From the IMG/VR virus record IMGVR_UViG_3300031670_000016, positions 1-23,097 of that record: a DNA stretch of 23,097 nt; one strand, given 5' to 3'. Source of the DNA: a virus. A model generated the notes under the pieces. That model saw only the letters and a program-made list of their open reading frames with translations, was not told where the DNA came from and searched no databases. Position 1 is the stretch's first letter. Each line of letters starts with the position of its first letter. Shown here piece after piece: positions 1-6,762 of this stretch. The translations under genes and the position numbers were made by a program.

Positions 1-2
1 GG

Positions 3-92
3 GGATCACTCGAAGAGGTACGACTTGATGCGGCCACGAGGTGGTCAGATTACCAGGCCCAGCGAGACAAGCTAAAGGAGGCTGCCAAGTGA
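3..92 (+). CDS. C-terminal end of an unknown phage protein (partial)
   Basis: This is the last 29 codons of a gene that begins before the window. The visible tail reads as a charged, probably helical segment (GSLEEVRLDAATRWSDYQAQ followed by RDKLKEAAK). Its stop overlaps the GTG start of the next gene in a GTGA arrangement, which supports this frame over the other two, and its end lies over the AAGGAGG ribosome site of that gene. Too little is visible to name a family. Confidence 0.5.
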   Translation, partial: GSLEEVRLDAATRWSDYQAQRDKLKEAAK

Positions 93-868
93 GCGATGTG
101 AACACATCGGCCAGAACCGTATGCCACTTTTCTTGCGGAGCAGCTTCCGCAGTTGCGACGAAGCTCACACTTGTAGGCAATCCGGGCGCGGTAATCTACA
201 ACGCTTTCATAGTCGAAGAAAACAGCGATAACCGCAGATTTTTGGCGGATTGCGAAAAATGGTTCGGGCATCCCGTGACGGTCCTCGCTGACACTAAATA
301 TGGAGCATCCGTCCGAGAAGTATGGAAACGCGAGCGTTTTATAAAGTCGAGATTAGGAGCGCCGTGCTCGGTCAAGCTTAAAAGGGAAGTGATAGAAGCG
401 CGCTGCCTGCCAACGGATAAGCACGTGTACGGATTCACTTGGGATGAGCGGCACAAGGAGCGCGTTGAGAGATTCTTGGCAGTGGGAGGCCTGTGTCCAC
501 TGATAGAGCGGCAACTCACGCATAGTGATTGCTTGGCGATTATTCAGGATGCGGGAATTCTCCTACCGTTGCGCTACCGGCAAGGATGGAATAACGCGAA
601 CTGTGACGGCTGCTGTAAAGGCGGGGAGGGATACTGGAACAAGGTCCGCAGGGAACAGCCCGATGTTTTCTTGGAGGTTTCTCAGATCGAGGAAAGCCTC
701 GGTCCAGGAGCTTATTTGTTTCGCAACCGCAAGACAGGTCAACGATTTCCCCTCTCACAATTGCCAATCAATTCTGGAAGACACGAGGAATCGGCTCCGG
801 AATGTTCACTCTTCTGCGCGGAAGTCGAGGAAGAGATTTGTAGTTCTCCGCTAGAGGCTTGCAAGTGA
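89..868 (+). CDS. PAPS reductase/DndC-like PP-loop family protein
   Basis: This 259-residue protein looks like the phage branch of the phosphoadenosine-phosphosulfate reductase (adenine-nucleotide alpha-hydrolase) superfamily. Near the N-terminus, HFSCGAAS (residues 13-20) sits where the ATP-binding PP-loop SGGxxS is expected. A GAPCSVKLKR segment (90-99) and a late NCDGCCKGG cluster (CxxCC, 172-176) give cysteines that could hold an Fe-S centre or act as thiols, as in DndC and TtcA relatives. I chose the GTG at 89 because an AAAGGAGG ribosome site lies 7 bases before it; the TTG at 41 would add 16 unlikely residues. Phage members often sit close to packaging genes. The substrate is unknown: sulfate assimilation is unlikely here, and nucleotide or DNA modification is a guess. 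Confidence 0.8.
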   Translation: MSDVNTSARTVCHFSCGAASAVATKLTLVGNPGAVIYNAFIVEENSDNRRFLADCEKWFGHPVTVLADTKYGASVREVWKRERFIKSRLGAPCSVKLKREVIEARCLPTDKHVYGFTWDERHKERVERFLAVGGLCPLIERQLTHSDCLAIIQDAGILLPLRYRQGWNNANCDGCCKGGEGYWNKVRREQPDVFLEVSQIEESLGPGAYLFRNRKTGQRFPLSQLPINSGRHEESAPECSLFCAEVEEEICSSPLEACK

Positions 869-1020
869 GCGTTCAAGGTGCAGGACACGTCAAGATTCGC
901 ACGCTTGCCGAGGAGCGAGAACGCGAGGAGCGCGACCGTAAAAACCGCATCGACTGGAAGCGGAAGTACCGCGCAAAGCAGAAAGCGAGCCAACCACGAA
1001 ACGCAAAAGCTCAAAACTAG
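865..1020 (+). CDS. Small basic protein, unknown
   Basis: This 51-residue frame starts at a GTG that overlaps the stop of the PP-loop gene (GTGA). It is extremely charged: a run of glutamate and arginine (LAEEREREERDRKNR, residues 14-28) is followed by a lysine-rich tail, which suggests a helix and nucleic-acid contact. No family is recognised. The stop falls inside the region where the reading frame of the following nuclease is already protein-like, so this could be a separate coupled gene or the 5' part of a frameshifted nuclease gene. Confidence 0.5.
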   Translation: MSVQGAGHVKIRTLAEEREREERDRKNRIDWKRKYRAKQKASQPRNAKAQN

Positions 1021-1046
1021 AGGACGATCTCTTTGCCGAATTTGAA

Positions 1047-1424
1047 TTGTTCGGGCTGGAGCTACCCGTCCGCCAGTATCGCTTTCATCCCATGCGGCAG
1101 TTTCGCGCCGACTTCGCATGGCCGGAACGCAAGATTCTGCTCGAAGTGCAGGGTGGCATCTTCATGCCAGGCGGTAAGGGCGGCCACAATCGCGGTGCCT
1201 ACATGGAGCTTGAATACGAAAAGCAAAACGAAGCGGTCAGACTTGGCTGGGCCGTTTATAAATTCGGGCCAAAATGGTGCCATCGGCAAAAGCGCACCGC
1301 GCGGCCGAGTAAAGCGTTGGAGTTCATGTTCCGGGTTTTGGGCAAGACTGAGGCGCTTCCAATCGCAACAGATATTTCTTCTGTTCAAGTTCCCAAGAGA
1401 AAGAGTCTTGAGCCGTTCGTCTAA
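1047..1424 (+). CDS. PD-(D/E)XK-type endonuclease (Vsr/DUF559-like)
   Basis: The 125 residues match the small phage nuclease fold seen in Vsr/DUF559-like proteins. It has an RFHP...FRADFAWP segment with the likely metal-binding Asp22, then LLEVQGG, in which E33-x-Q35 stands for the D/E-x-K motif with Gln in place of Lys. A GGHNRG turn, a YEKQNEA helix and LGWAVYKF follow. Such enzymes cut or resolve DNA and often sit near terminase genes. The TTG at 1047 is the only usual start codon in the frame, yet the frame stays family-like upstream (KRKSSKLEDDLFAEFE, about 1000-1046). The true N-terminus is therefore probably longer and begins at an unusual codon, or is reached by frameshifting from the 51-residue gene. 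Confidence 0.75.
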   Translation: MFGLELPVRQYRFHPMRQFRADFAWPERKILLEVQGGIFMPGGKGGHNRGAYMELEYEKQNEAVRLGWAVYKFGPKWCHRQKRTARPSKALEFMFRVLGKTEALPIATDISSVQVPKRKSLEPFV

Positions 1425-1439
1425 ATTCAAGGAGCAAAA

Positions 1440-1667
1440 ATGAAATATCGCATCGACGTAACGTTCACCGAAGCTCTGCTGGCCAGCTCGCCGCAAGACC
1501 CGAAGGTGTACGAGCAATTCATTGCCGCCAGAAAACGCAGCGACGCGGAAGACCGTGGCGATGAAGTTGCGACACTTCCCGCGGAGGAAATCGATATGGA
1601 GGCAATGGAGAACCCGGAAAGACAAACTGGAAGTGGCAAAGGTTTTCCGCATCGGCGTTTTCGTTGA
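1440..1667 (+). CDS. Small hypothetical phage protein, possibly truncated
   Basis: This 75-residue protein starts at an ATG behind an AAGGAG ribosome site (1429-1434). The opening MKYRIDVTFTEALLASSPQD and the following VYEQFIAARK resemble, from memory, the N-terminus of a longer phage protein family that usually starts with a Y-x-I-x-V-T-F-T-E-x-L-L pattern. The last 15 residues turn basic and low in hydrophobics, unlike the first part, and the +1 frame there reads as a more protein-like segment ending at 1686. The gene may be a shortened or frameshifted relative. No function is known for it. Confidence 0.6.
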   Translation: MKYRIDVTFTEALLASSPQDPKVYEQFIAARKRSDAEDRGDEVATLPAEEIDMEAMENPERQTGSGKGFPHRRFR

Positions 1668-1707
1668 TGGTTCCAAATCCCGATAAGATACGTTACACTT
1701 TGGGAAT

Positions 1708-2262
1708 ATGAATCAGAAGCAGAAGAGATTCGTTGCCGAGTACATAAAAGACGTGAACGGCACCCAGGCCGCAATCCGCGCGGGCTATAGCAAAAAAACA
1801 GCAAACGAGCAAGCTTCCAGGCTGTTAGCCAAAGCTAATATTCGTGCGGCTGTAGAGGCTGGCCAGAAAAAGTACATGGACAAGCTTGAGGTTACGACGG
1901 AGAGAATCCTTTCCGAACTTAGCCTGATGGGATTTGCGAATATGCTGGATTACATAAGAACGCAAAAAGACGGTTCGGCATATGTGGACTTCTCGAAGCT
2001 CTCCCGAGAACAGGCGGCGGCGATGCAGGAGATCACAGTCGAAGAATACACCGATGGCGGCGGCGACGATGCGCGACCAGTCAAGCGCACGCGGTTCAAG
2101 TTGGGAGACAAGCGGGGAAGCCTGGAGCTACTCGGGAAGTACCTGAAAATGTTTACTGACAAAGTTGAGCATACTGTCAGCACCGATCCTCTCGCTGAGC
2201 TTCTCGCCGAATTTAAGATCGAACACGAAAAATCAGCGGTGTCCGTTGACCCTTCGTCTTAA
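1708..2262 (+). CDS. terS: Terminase small subunit (Terminase_2 family)
   Basis: This 184-residue protein recognises the packaging site on phage DNA and hands it to the large terminase. The N-terminus MNQKQKRFVAEYIKDVNGTQ then AAIRAGYSKKTA is the classic Terminase_2 (PF03592) helix-turn-helix opening, followed by ANEQASRLLAKANIRAAV. The middle region (about residues 60-150) contains the usual ERILSELS...GFANMLDY and LGDKRGSLELLGKYLKMF segments, which belong to the oligomerisation part. The length is typical. The ribosome site is weak (GGGAAT directly before ATG). Its end overlaps the presumed TTG start of the large subunit by about 17 bases. Confidence 0.93.
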   Translation: MNQKQKRFVAEYIKDVNGTQAAIRAGYSKKTANEQASRLLAKANIRAAVEAGQKKYMDKLEVTTERILSELSLMGFANMLDYIRTQKDGSAYVDFSKLSREQAAAMQEITVEEYTDGGGDDARPVKRTRFKLGDKRGSLELLGKYLKMFTDKVEHTVSTDPLAELLAEFKIEHEKSAVSVDPSS

Positions 2263-3478
2263 TTACGGACCACGCCTCAAGCAATTAGCTTACAAGCCCC
2301 TGGAATTGGATTCCCGCCTCAACATCCTTGAGGGAACTGTCCGTAGTGGAAAAACGTGGGCACTTCAGCCAAAGATTCTACGGGCGTGCCGGTATCCAGT
2401 GAAGGGCTGGCGCCTGATTACTGGAGTCTCGAAGCAGACCATTTTCGCCAACGTTCTAAACGACCTGTTCAACCTGATTGGAACGAAACACTATAAATAC
2501 AACCATCAAAGCGGGCTCTTGCGCCTGTTCGATTCGTATTGGATGGTGATGGGCGCGAAGGACGAGGGCTCTGAAAAGTACATCCGGGGAATGACTGTCG
2601 GCGTTGCGGTATGCGATGAAGTCACATTGATGCCGCACGAATTCTTTCAAATGCTCTTGACGAGGCTTTCCCCGGAAGGTGCGCGTCTTTACGGTACGAC
2701 AAATTGTGATTCACCGAAGCATTGGCTAAAAGTTGAACTGCTCGACAATGAACCACTTCGCAAAATGGGGGTTCTGTCGAGTATGCATGTAACGATGGAC
2801 GACAACCCAAACCTGAGCGAAGAGTACAAAAGATCGCTAAGGACGCTATACAAGGGCCTCTTTTACGAGCGATACATTCTTGGTCTATGGGTGATGGCCG
2901 AAGGGGCGATCTATCGGGATGTCCTCGGAAGTCATTGCCGTTTCGATGAAGACTCCAGGCCGGCCGGATTATATTCATCTTTCGCTGCACGCTATATAGG
3001 CGTAGATTACGGAACAACGAATCCATGTGTTTTCTTGGATGTGTACGATGATGCAAAGTGGCTATGGCAGGACAATGAATATTATTGGGATTCTGAAACG
3101 ATGCAGCGACAAAAAACCGATTCTGAATATGCGGACGACATGATCGAGTTCATTGGGCCAAACAAAAGAGGAGTGATCGTGGTGGTGGACCCAAGCGCCG
3201 CCAGCTTCAAGACTGAATTGATTAAGAGAGGCCTGCTCGTGAAGGATGCAAAGAACGAAGTGCAAGAGGGAATTAGAAAGGTATCTTCCGCACTTAAGAC
3301 CGGACTATACCGCATTCACTCACGATGCAAAAAGACTCTCAGTGAAATGGAGAATTATTCGTGGGATAAAAACTCCTCGCAAAAGGGAATCGAGAAGCCC
3401 ATAAAATCGAATGACCACTGCTGTGACGGTGTGCGGTATGTTATACATACGATGGTTCCTGGATGGAGGATTGGATGA
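2246..3478 (+). CDS. terL: Terminase large subunit
   Basis: This is the packaging motor ATPase and nuclease. With the TTG start at 2246 it has 410 residues. Walker A is GTVRSGKT (30-37), Walker B is VGVAVCDE (118-125) and the coupling motif follows as YGTTN. The C-terminal RNase H-like nuclease begins at YIGVDYGTT (Asp254), followed by VVVDPSAASF and a DHCCDGVRY motif near the end that supplies the later acidic residues. The frame stays open to another TTG at 2165, but those 28 extra residues lie wholly inside terS and do not look like terminase. The stop overlaps the portal start (ATGA). The organisation is typical of PBSX/SPP1-type terminases. Confidence 0.93.
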   Translation: MTLRLNYGPRLKQLAYKPLELDSRLNILEGTVRSGKTWALQPKILRACRYPVKGWRLITGVSKQTIFANVLNDLFNLIGTKHYKYNHQSGLLRLFDSYWMVMGAKDEGSEKYIRGMTVGVAVCDEVTLMPHEFFQMLLTRLSPEGARLYGTTNCDSPKHWLKVELLDNEPLRKMGVLSSMHVTMDDNPNLSEEYKRSLRTLYKGLFYERYILGLWVMAEGAIYRDVLGSHCRFDEDSRPAGLYSSFAARYIGVDYGTTNPCVFLDVYDDAKWLWQDNEYYWDSETMQRQKTDSEYADDMIEFIGPNKRGVIVVVDPSAASFKTELIKRGLLVKDAKNEVQEGIRKVSSALKTGLYRIHSRCKKTLSEMENYSWDKNSSQKGIEKPIKSNDHCCDGVRYVIHTMVPGWRIG

Positions 3479-4920
3479 GCGGAAAAGCAAAGAGTTTGGC
3501 TATTCGCAAAAAGTTGAAGGCCCCATCGCAGAAACAGGCGAATGCCGCAAAAGACATGTACGCCAATCCAGCCTCTAACACCGGCTTCGGATCAACCAGT
3601 CAAGTAAACGCCGGGACCTACATCCCCTACCGTATTTCGCTCGACTATCTGAAACTTCTCTTCATGTATCGCGGTTCTTGGATTGTGCGTGCGGTAGTGG
3701 ACACCATTCCCGAAGACATGCTAAAGGAGTTTCCCGCACTAGAGACGCAGCAGAAGGCCGAGGACATCGCCGAGTTCGACAAGATGGTCGCCAATACGAT
3801 GACGCTGCAAAAGCTCATTGAGGCGTTGAAATGGGGGCGGCTGTTCGGCGGTGCTCTCGCGATCATAATCATCAAGGGCGACAACGATTTGTCGAAGCAA
3901 TTGAAAATTGAAGATGTGGACATTGGCAGTTACCGTGGGCTAATCATTGTGGACAGGTGGAGTGGGGTTAATCCTGGGGCCGAACTTATTTCCGATCTCG
4001 ATAATCCCGCCGAATATGGACTGCCAAAGTATTATCAGGTGACCACGGAAACAAATCAGAATTTTACCGTGCACCATAGCCGTGTTCTTAGGTTCACTGG
4101 GCGCGACCTGCCGCTATTCGAGAAGCAGATCCAAACATACTGGGGAATGTCGGAAGTCGAAGCGATATTTCAAGAACTCCAGCGCCGCGATTTCATCGAG
4201 GCTGGCATTGCCGACCTCGTATCGCGTGCCTATGTAATGGTGATGAAAGAACCCATGCTGGCTCAGATGCTCTCGGGTGTGGGCCTGTCGCAGCAGATGT
4301 ATGTAGATTACGTGAATCGGCTGCGCGCCGTTTCGGAAAGCATCACAACGAACGGAATCCTGGCCCTCTCGGAAGATGGCGAGTTGCAATCGCAGGCATT
4401 CACTTTCTCGGGCCTGAGCGACATTGAGCAGAACACAATGAGGAATGTGTCGGCAGCGTGCGGGATTCCCGTTTCCCGACTGTTCGGAACGCTGTCTGGG
4501 GGACTCGGCGACAATGGAGACTCGGACCTGCAAACGTATTACGACACAATCGACCAGAAGCGCAAGAGGGAATTAAGGCCCATCTTCGACAAGCTGATTC
4601 CGATTATGTGCATGAGTGAATGGGGAGAAATTCCAGATGATCTGGATTATCATTTCCCTCCTATACGAACCGTGAACGACAAGGAAAGATTCGATCTTGG
4701 TCAGGCTCAAACCGAGCCTATATTCTCCGCATTCAATGCCGGAATCATTGGGAGGCAGACGGCGCTGCGTGAATTGAAACAGGCTTCGGATGTGACCGGC
4801 TTATTCACGAACATCACCGACGAGGACATTGCAAGTGCTGACGATGACGTATCCATGCCGGGAGAATCCAATATAGCCGATCCTAATAAATCAACGGACG
4901 ATAAAGACTCGGAATCCTGA
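3475..4920 (+). CDS. Portal protein (DUF1073/PF06381 type)
   Basis: This 481-residue protein forms the dodecameric DNA gate at the capsid vertex. Typical features include YRGSWIVRAVVDTIPEDMLK (about residues 63-82), KLIEALKWGRLFGGALAIII, RVLRFTGRDLP, a YWGMSEVE helix and the LSGGLGDNGDSDLQTYYD segment of DUF1073 portals, followed by QKRKRELRPIFDKLI and an acidic C-terminal tail. I chose ATG 3475 because it overlaps the terL stop as ATGA and has GGAGGA 4-9 bases upstream; an ATG at 3463 would give four more residues. Databases may label this family as anti-CBASS Acb1-like N-terminal domain. Its position between terminase and MuF makes portal the right call. Confidence 0.92.
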   Translation: MSGKAKSLAIRKKLKAPSQKQANAAKDMYANPASNTGFGSTSQVNAGTYIPYRISLDYLKLLFMYRGSWIVRAVVDTIPEDMLKEFPALETQQKAEDIAEFDKMVANTMTLQKLIEALKWGRLFGGALAIIIIKGDNDLSKQLKIEDVDIGSYRGLIIVDRWSGVNPGAELISDLDNPAEYGLPKYYQVTTETNQNFTVHHSRVLRFTGRDLPLFEKQIQTYWGMSEVEAIFQELQRRDFIEAGIADLVSRAYVMVMKEPMLAQMLSGVGLSQQMYVDYVNRLRAVSESITTNGILALSEDGELQSQAFTFSGLSDIEQNTMRNVSAACGIPVSRLFGTLSGGLGDNGDSDLQTYYDTIDQKRKRELRPIFDKLIPIMCMSEWGEIPDDLDYHFPPIRTVNDKERFDLGQAQTEPIFSAFNAGIIGRQTALRELKQASDVTGLFTNITDEDIASADDDVSMPGESNIADPNKSTDDKDSES

Positions 4921-4921
4921 A

Positions 4922-5770
4922 GTGAAGACCGACCTGTTCTCGCCGCATCGCCGCATCGAATCCGAATTTCGGACGGCCATCAACCGGATATTCTTGCGGC
5001 TGTTTCAGTTGTCGCCCACGGACACAGCACGGCAGATCGATCAAAAGCTGGCAGTACTATCGAGCAATTCGGAGTTTCTCGAAGAGATTGGTGCGCGTAT
5101 TGCCTTGCGCATGGCTACGCAGATTCGTGCGTCAAATGCGCGATCATGGCGTGAGGCTGCGCGCCGAGCCAGCCGAGGACGGGAAATCTACAATGCACTT
5201 GAACGCGAGATGCGAACCAACGTTGGCGAGCGCGTCAGTTCCATCGTCTCGGAAAACGCCAGGCTGATAAGCGCTATCCCAGACCGCATTCGAGAATCGG
5301 TCAACACGGAAATAGCCGAGATGCACAGGCAAGGTCTCAGGCACGAGGCTATTGCAGAGCATCTTCGTCGACGTGTTCCGGAACTCACGCGCAGCCGTGC
5401 CGCATTGATTGCACGAACCGAAACAGGGAAGGCGTCCACGGCGATCACGCAGGCGCGTAGCGAAGATTTGGGAATCGAATGGTATCAATGGGCAACGTCA
5501 GAGGACCAGCGCGTCAGGCCATCGCACCGCATCATGGACAAAGTCCTAGTTAGATGGAGCGATCCTCCGTCGCCCGAAGTTCTTGATCGATTGCCATCCG
5601 TGGGACGCTACGCTCCAGGTGAAATATGGAATTGCCGATGCGTGGCACTGCCTCTTGTGGCTCTTAATGTGGTTTCGTGGCCTGCCGTGGTATACATGAA
5701 TCGATCACTCCGCAGAATGACGCGTGCGCAATTCGTGGATATTAGCGGGATGCAGCGTAGGGCGGCCTAG
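4922..5770 (+). CDS. Minor head protein, phage Mu gpF-like (MuF)
   Basis: This is a 282-residue head morphogenesis protein that associates with the portal. The first 150 residues are helical and charged. The conserved MuF core (PF04233) follows: SRAALIARTETGKASTAITQ (about 160-179), then EWYQWATSEDQRVRPSHR and the closing GEIWNCRCVALPLV, which includes the conserved NCRC. The GTG at 4922 sits one base after the portal stop, which suggests coupled translation; no strong ribosome site is visible. No toxin domain is fused to the C-terminus, unlike some MuF polymorphic toxins. It is the last plus-strand gene before the minus-strand cassette. Confidence 0.9.
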   Translation: MKTDLFSPHRRIESEFRTAINRIFLRLFQLSPTDTARQIDQKLAVLSSNSEFLEEIGARIALRMATQIRASNARSWREAARRASRGREIYNALEREMRTNVGERVSSIVSENARLISAIPDRIRESVNTEIAEMHRQGLRHEAIAEHLRRRVPELTRSRAALIARTETGKASTAITQARSEDLGIEWYQWATSEDQRVRPSHRIMDKVLVRWSDPPSPEVLDRLPSVGRYAPGEIWNCRCVALPLVALNVVSWPAVVYMNRSLRRMTRAQFVDISGMQRRAA

Positions 5771-5830
5771 AATGGCTGGATTCCTTTTGTTTGAATCAAT
5801 CGTGCCAAGGATCGATCATTGATGGCGGTT

Positions 5831-5868
5831 GAACCTCCCCACGGCTAAAGCTGGCGGATTCCAGACTG
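5831..5868. repeat. Degenerate hairpin resembling an IS200/IS605 end
   Basis: The segment contains CCCCACGGCTAAAGCTGGCGG followed by ATTCCAGACT. It closely resembles the CCCACGGCTAAAGCCGTGGG hairpin found at many IS200/IS605 (TnpB) element ends. The right arm has changes, so only about six of eight pairs form, one of them G-U. No transposase or tnpB frame is present beside it. It lies between two convergent genes and could be a scar of an insertion or act as a weak bidirectional stop. The resemblance is from memory and not from a search. Confidence 0.4.
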
Positions 5869-5873
5869 CCTTA

Positions 5874-6065
5874 TTACTCGGCGATTATCAATGAGAGCAG
5901 CTGGCTTCTACGGATCAGAGTGCGACCGCCGATTTTGTACCGTGTCAATCGCTTCTGTGTCAGGAAACGTCTTATTGAAACTTCGCTCAGCGTAGTAAAA
6001 ATCGCGGCCTCTTTGACGTTCACAAAATCTGAGGCTGTCCTGCTAACCTGATCCGTTTTAGCCAT
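5874..6065 (-). CDS. MerR/excisionase-type helix-turn-helix protein
   Basis: The 63-residue product has the winged-helix pattern of HTH_17/excisionase proteins: FVNVKEAAIFTTLSEVSIRR (about residues 14-33) and then FLTQKRLTRYKIGGRTLIRR, where the last part is the wing, ending in SQLLSLI. Such proteins bind DNA as phage excisionases, directionality factors or small repressors. The ATG at 6065 has a perfect AAGGAGG 8 bases upstream on the minus strand. A promoter-like TTGACA/TATACT pair lies further upstream. It runs against the late genes, so it is probably expressed independently of them. Whether it acts on excision or on transcription cannot be read from the sequence, and no integrase is present in the window. 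Confidence 0.82.
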   Translation of the reverse strand: MAKTDQVSRTASDFVNVKEAAIFTTLSEVSIRRFLTQKRLTRYKIGGRTLIRRSQLLSLIIAE

Positions 6066-6089
6066 CGGTAATCCTCCTTGAAGAACTCA

Positions 6090-6120
6090 AGTATAGTGTG
6101 AGATACCCAGACAATGTCAA
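6090..6120 (-). promoter_or_regulatory. Putative promoter of the helix-turn-helix gene
   Basis: On the minus strand a perfect -35 box TTGACA (6120-6115) and a -10 box TATACT (6095-6090) are separated by 19 bases, about 24 bases before the start codon. The spacing is longer than the ideal 17, as in promoters that MerR-family activators twist into shape. A perfect inverted repeat TGACA-gca-TGTCA style site (6142-6154) lies upstream and could be an operator. Confidence 0.45.
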
Positions 6121-6222
6121 ATAAAATACAGTCCAGGAATATGACAGCATGTCAACATCTAGGGGCGTTGTCGGCCGCCCGAGCCCAGAAAATAAAAGTT
6201 CTATCCCCACAGTTATTTCAGC

Positions 6223-6333
6223 CTATTTTTGATTCGCCAGCCAATAATCGGCTAATTCATGCGCCAGCACTCCAATAGCTTTGGACGATCCATCAGACGC
6301 ATCGCTCACGTCCTCTTTTGACTTGCCAGCCAT
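6223..6333 (-). CDS. Possible 36-residue protein after the immunity gene
   Basis: This short minus-strand frame overlaps the 3' end of the immunity gene in another frame. The ATG at 6333 follows GGAGAAG on the minus strand; an internal GTG (GTGA) overlaps the immunity stop and is an alternative start. The product begins MAGKSKEDVSDASDG and ends HELADYWLANQK. Position and coupling favour a real gene, but it is short and matches no family I recognise. Confidence 0.3.
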   Translation of the reverse strand: MAGKSKEDVSDASDGSSKAIGVLAHELADYWLANQK

Positions 6334-6554
6334 TCGAGCTGCTTCTCCGCAAGCTGCCTCTGTATATCTCGTTCCTTGCCAGCTAATCCCGTGCATGACC
6401 ACACCAGGCAAGCAATCCACGCAATGACCGTCCAGCCGAGCAGAAGATTCAAAACGAAGATCGCCAGTTTGGATTGATGGCCCCGTGATTGAGCTACTAT
6501 CGAAGGAAGGAAGTACGCGACAACTGCGAATACCGCAATGGCGCCTGGGTCCAT
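6306..6554 (-). CDS. Superinfection immunity family membrane protein
   Basis: The 82-residue product matches the superinfection-immunity family (PF14373; phage T4 Imm is the namesake). Two hydrophobic helices are visible: about residues 5-21 (AIAVFAVVAYFLPSIVA) and 30-55, the second containing the family hallmark IFVLNLLLGWTVIAWIACLV. They are followed by a charged cytoplasmic tail rich in Lys, Gln and Glu. Such proteins sit in the inner membrane and hinder DNA entry by related phages, although many family members are untested. The ATG has AAGGAGGTG 6-7 bases before it. A longer frame over the same bases (to 6561) is not membrane-like and was not chosen. It is probably co-transcribed with the repressor gene at 6573-6722. 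Confidence 0.85.
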   Translation of the reverse strand: MDPGAIAVFAVVAYFLPSIVAQSRGHQSKLAIFVLNLLLGWTVIAWIACLVWSCTGLAGKERDIQRQLAEKQLEWLASQKRT

Positions 6555-6572
6555 CGGACACCTCCTTTCCGT

Positions 6573-6722
6573 TCAGTACTTGATGCCTTTTCTTTCGGCC
6601 ATGTCCCGCACGGCCAATTCCAGAACGTGAGCTTTACCTATACCGAGGTTTTTTGCGAGTGCTGCCATGAGGTGCAATACAGTCACGCTGAGTCTTAGGT
6701 CTGCCCGCTTCCGTTCGGTCAT
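6573..6722 (-). CDS. Small ribbon-helix-helix repressor-like protein
   Basis: This 49-residue protein has the size and pattern of Arc/CopG ribbon-helix-helix repressors: a basic beta strand (KRADLRLSV), helix A (TVLHLMAALAKNLG), a turn (IGKA) and helix B (HVLELAVRDMAERKG). I prefer ATG 6722 over ATG 6740 because the predicted transcription start lies near 6742 and the stretch 6724-6740 is a copy of the upstream operator repeat. The longer form would add MSGNIT. It is the first gene of the minus-strand unit that continues into the immunity gene, so it probably represses itself and that gene. RHH identity rests on pattern only. Confidence 0.7.
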   Translation of the reverse strand: MTERKRADLRLSVTVLHLMAALAKNLGIGKAHVLELAVRDMAERKGIKY

Positions 6723-6723
6723 C

Positions 6724-6762
6724 GTAATATTACCCGACATTTGCCGTGATTTTACCCGTCAT
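6724..6762 (-). promoter_or_regulatory. Two 17-base operator-like repeats
   Basis: On the plus strand GTAATATTACCCGACAT (6724-6740) and GTGATTTTACCCGTCAT (6746-6762) agree at 14 of 17 positions and are 22 bases apart, two helical turns. The first holds the perfect palindrome GTAATATTAC. One copy covers the -10 box of the minus-strand promoter and the other its start point, which is where an autorepressor would bind. Confidence 0.55.

Noticed and set aside
1062-1676. Minus-strand frame of 204 codons
   Set aside because: It runs across three plus-strand features, has Cys/Arg/His-rich composition typical of shadow frames and no start signal.
2165-2245. Upstream TTG start for terL
   Set aside because: The extra 28 residues lie inside terS, do not resemble a terminase N-terminus, and no ribosome site precedes the TTG.
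3475-4920. Anti-CBASS (Acb1) function for the portal gene
   Set aside because: The database name of the DUF1073 domain mentions Acb1, but gene order and portal features point to a structural portal and I see no Acb1 phosphodiesterase motifs such as paired H-x-T.
6223-6561. 112-codon minus-strand frame over the immunity gene
   Set aside because: The alternative frame at 6306-6554 has two membrane helices, a family motif and a perfect ribosome site; only the 3' end of the longer frame (6223-6333) was kept as a possible small gene.
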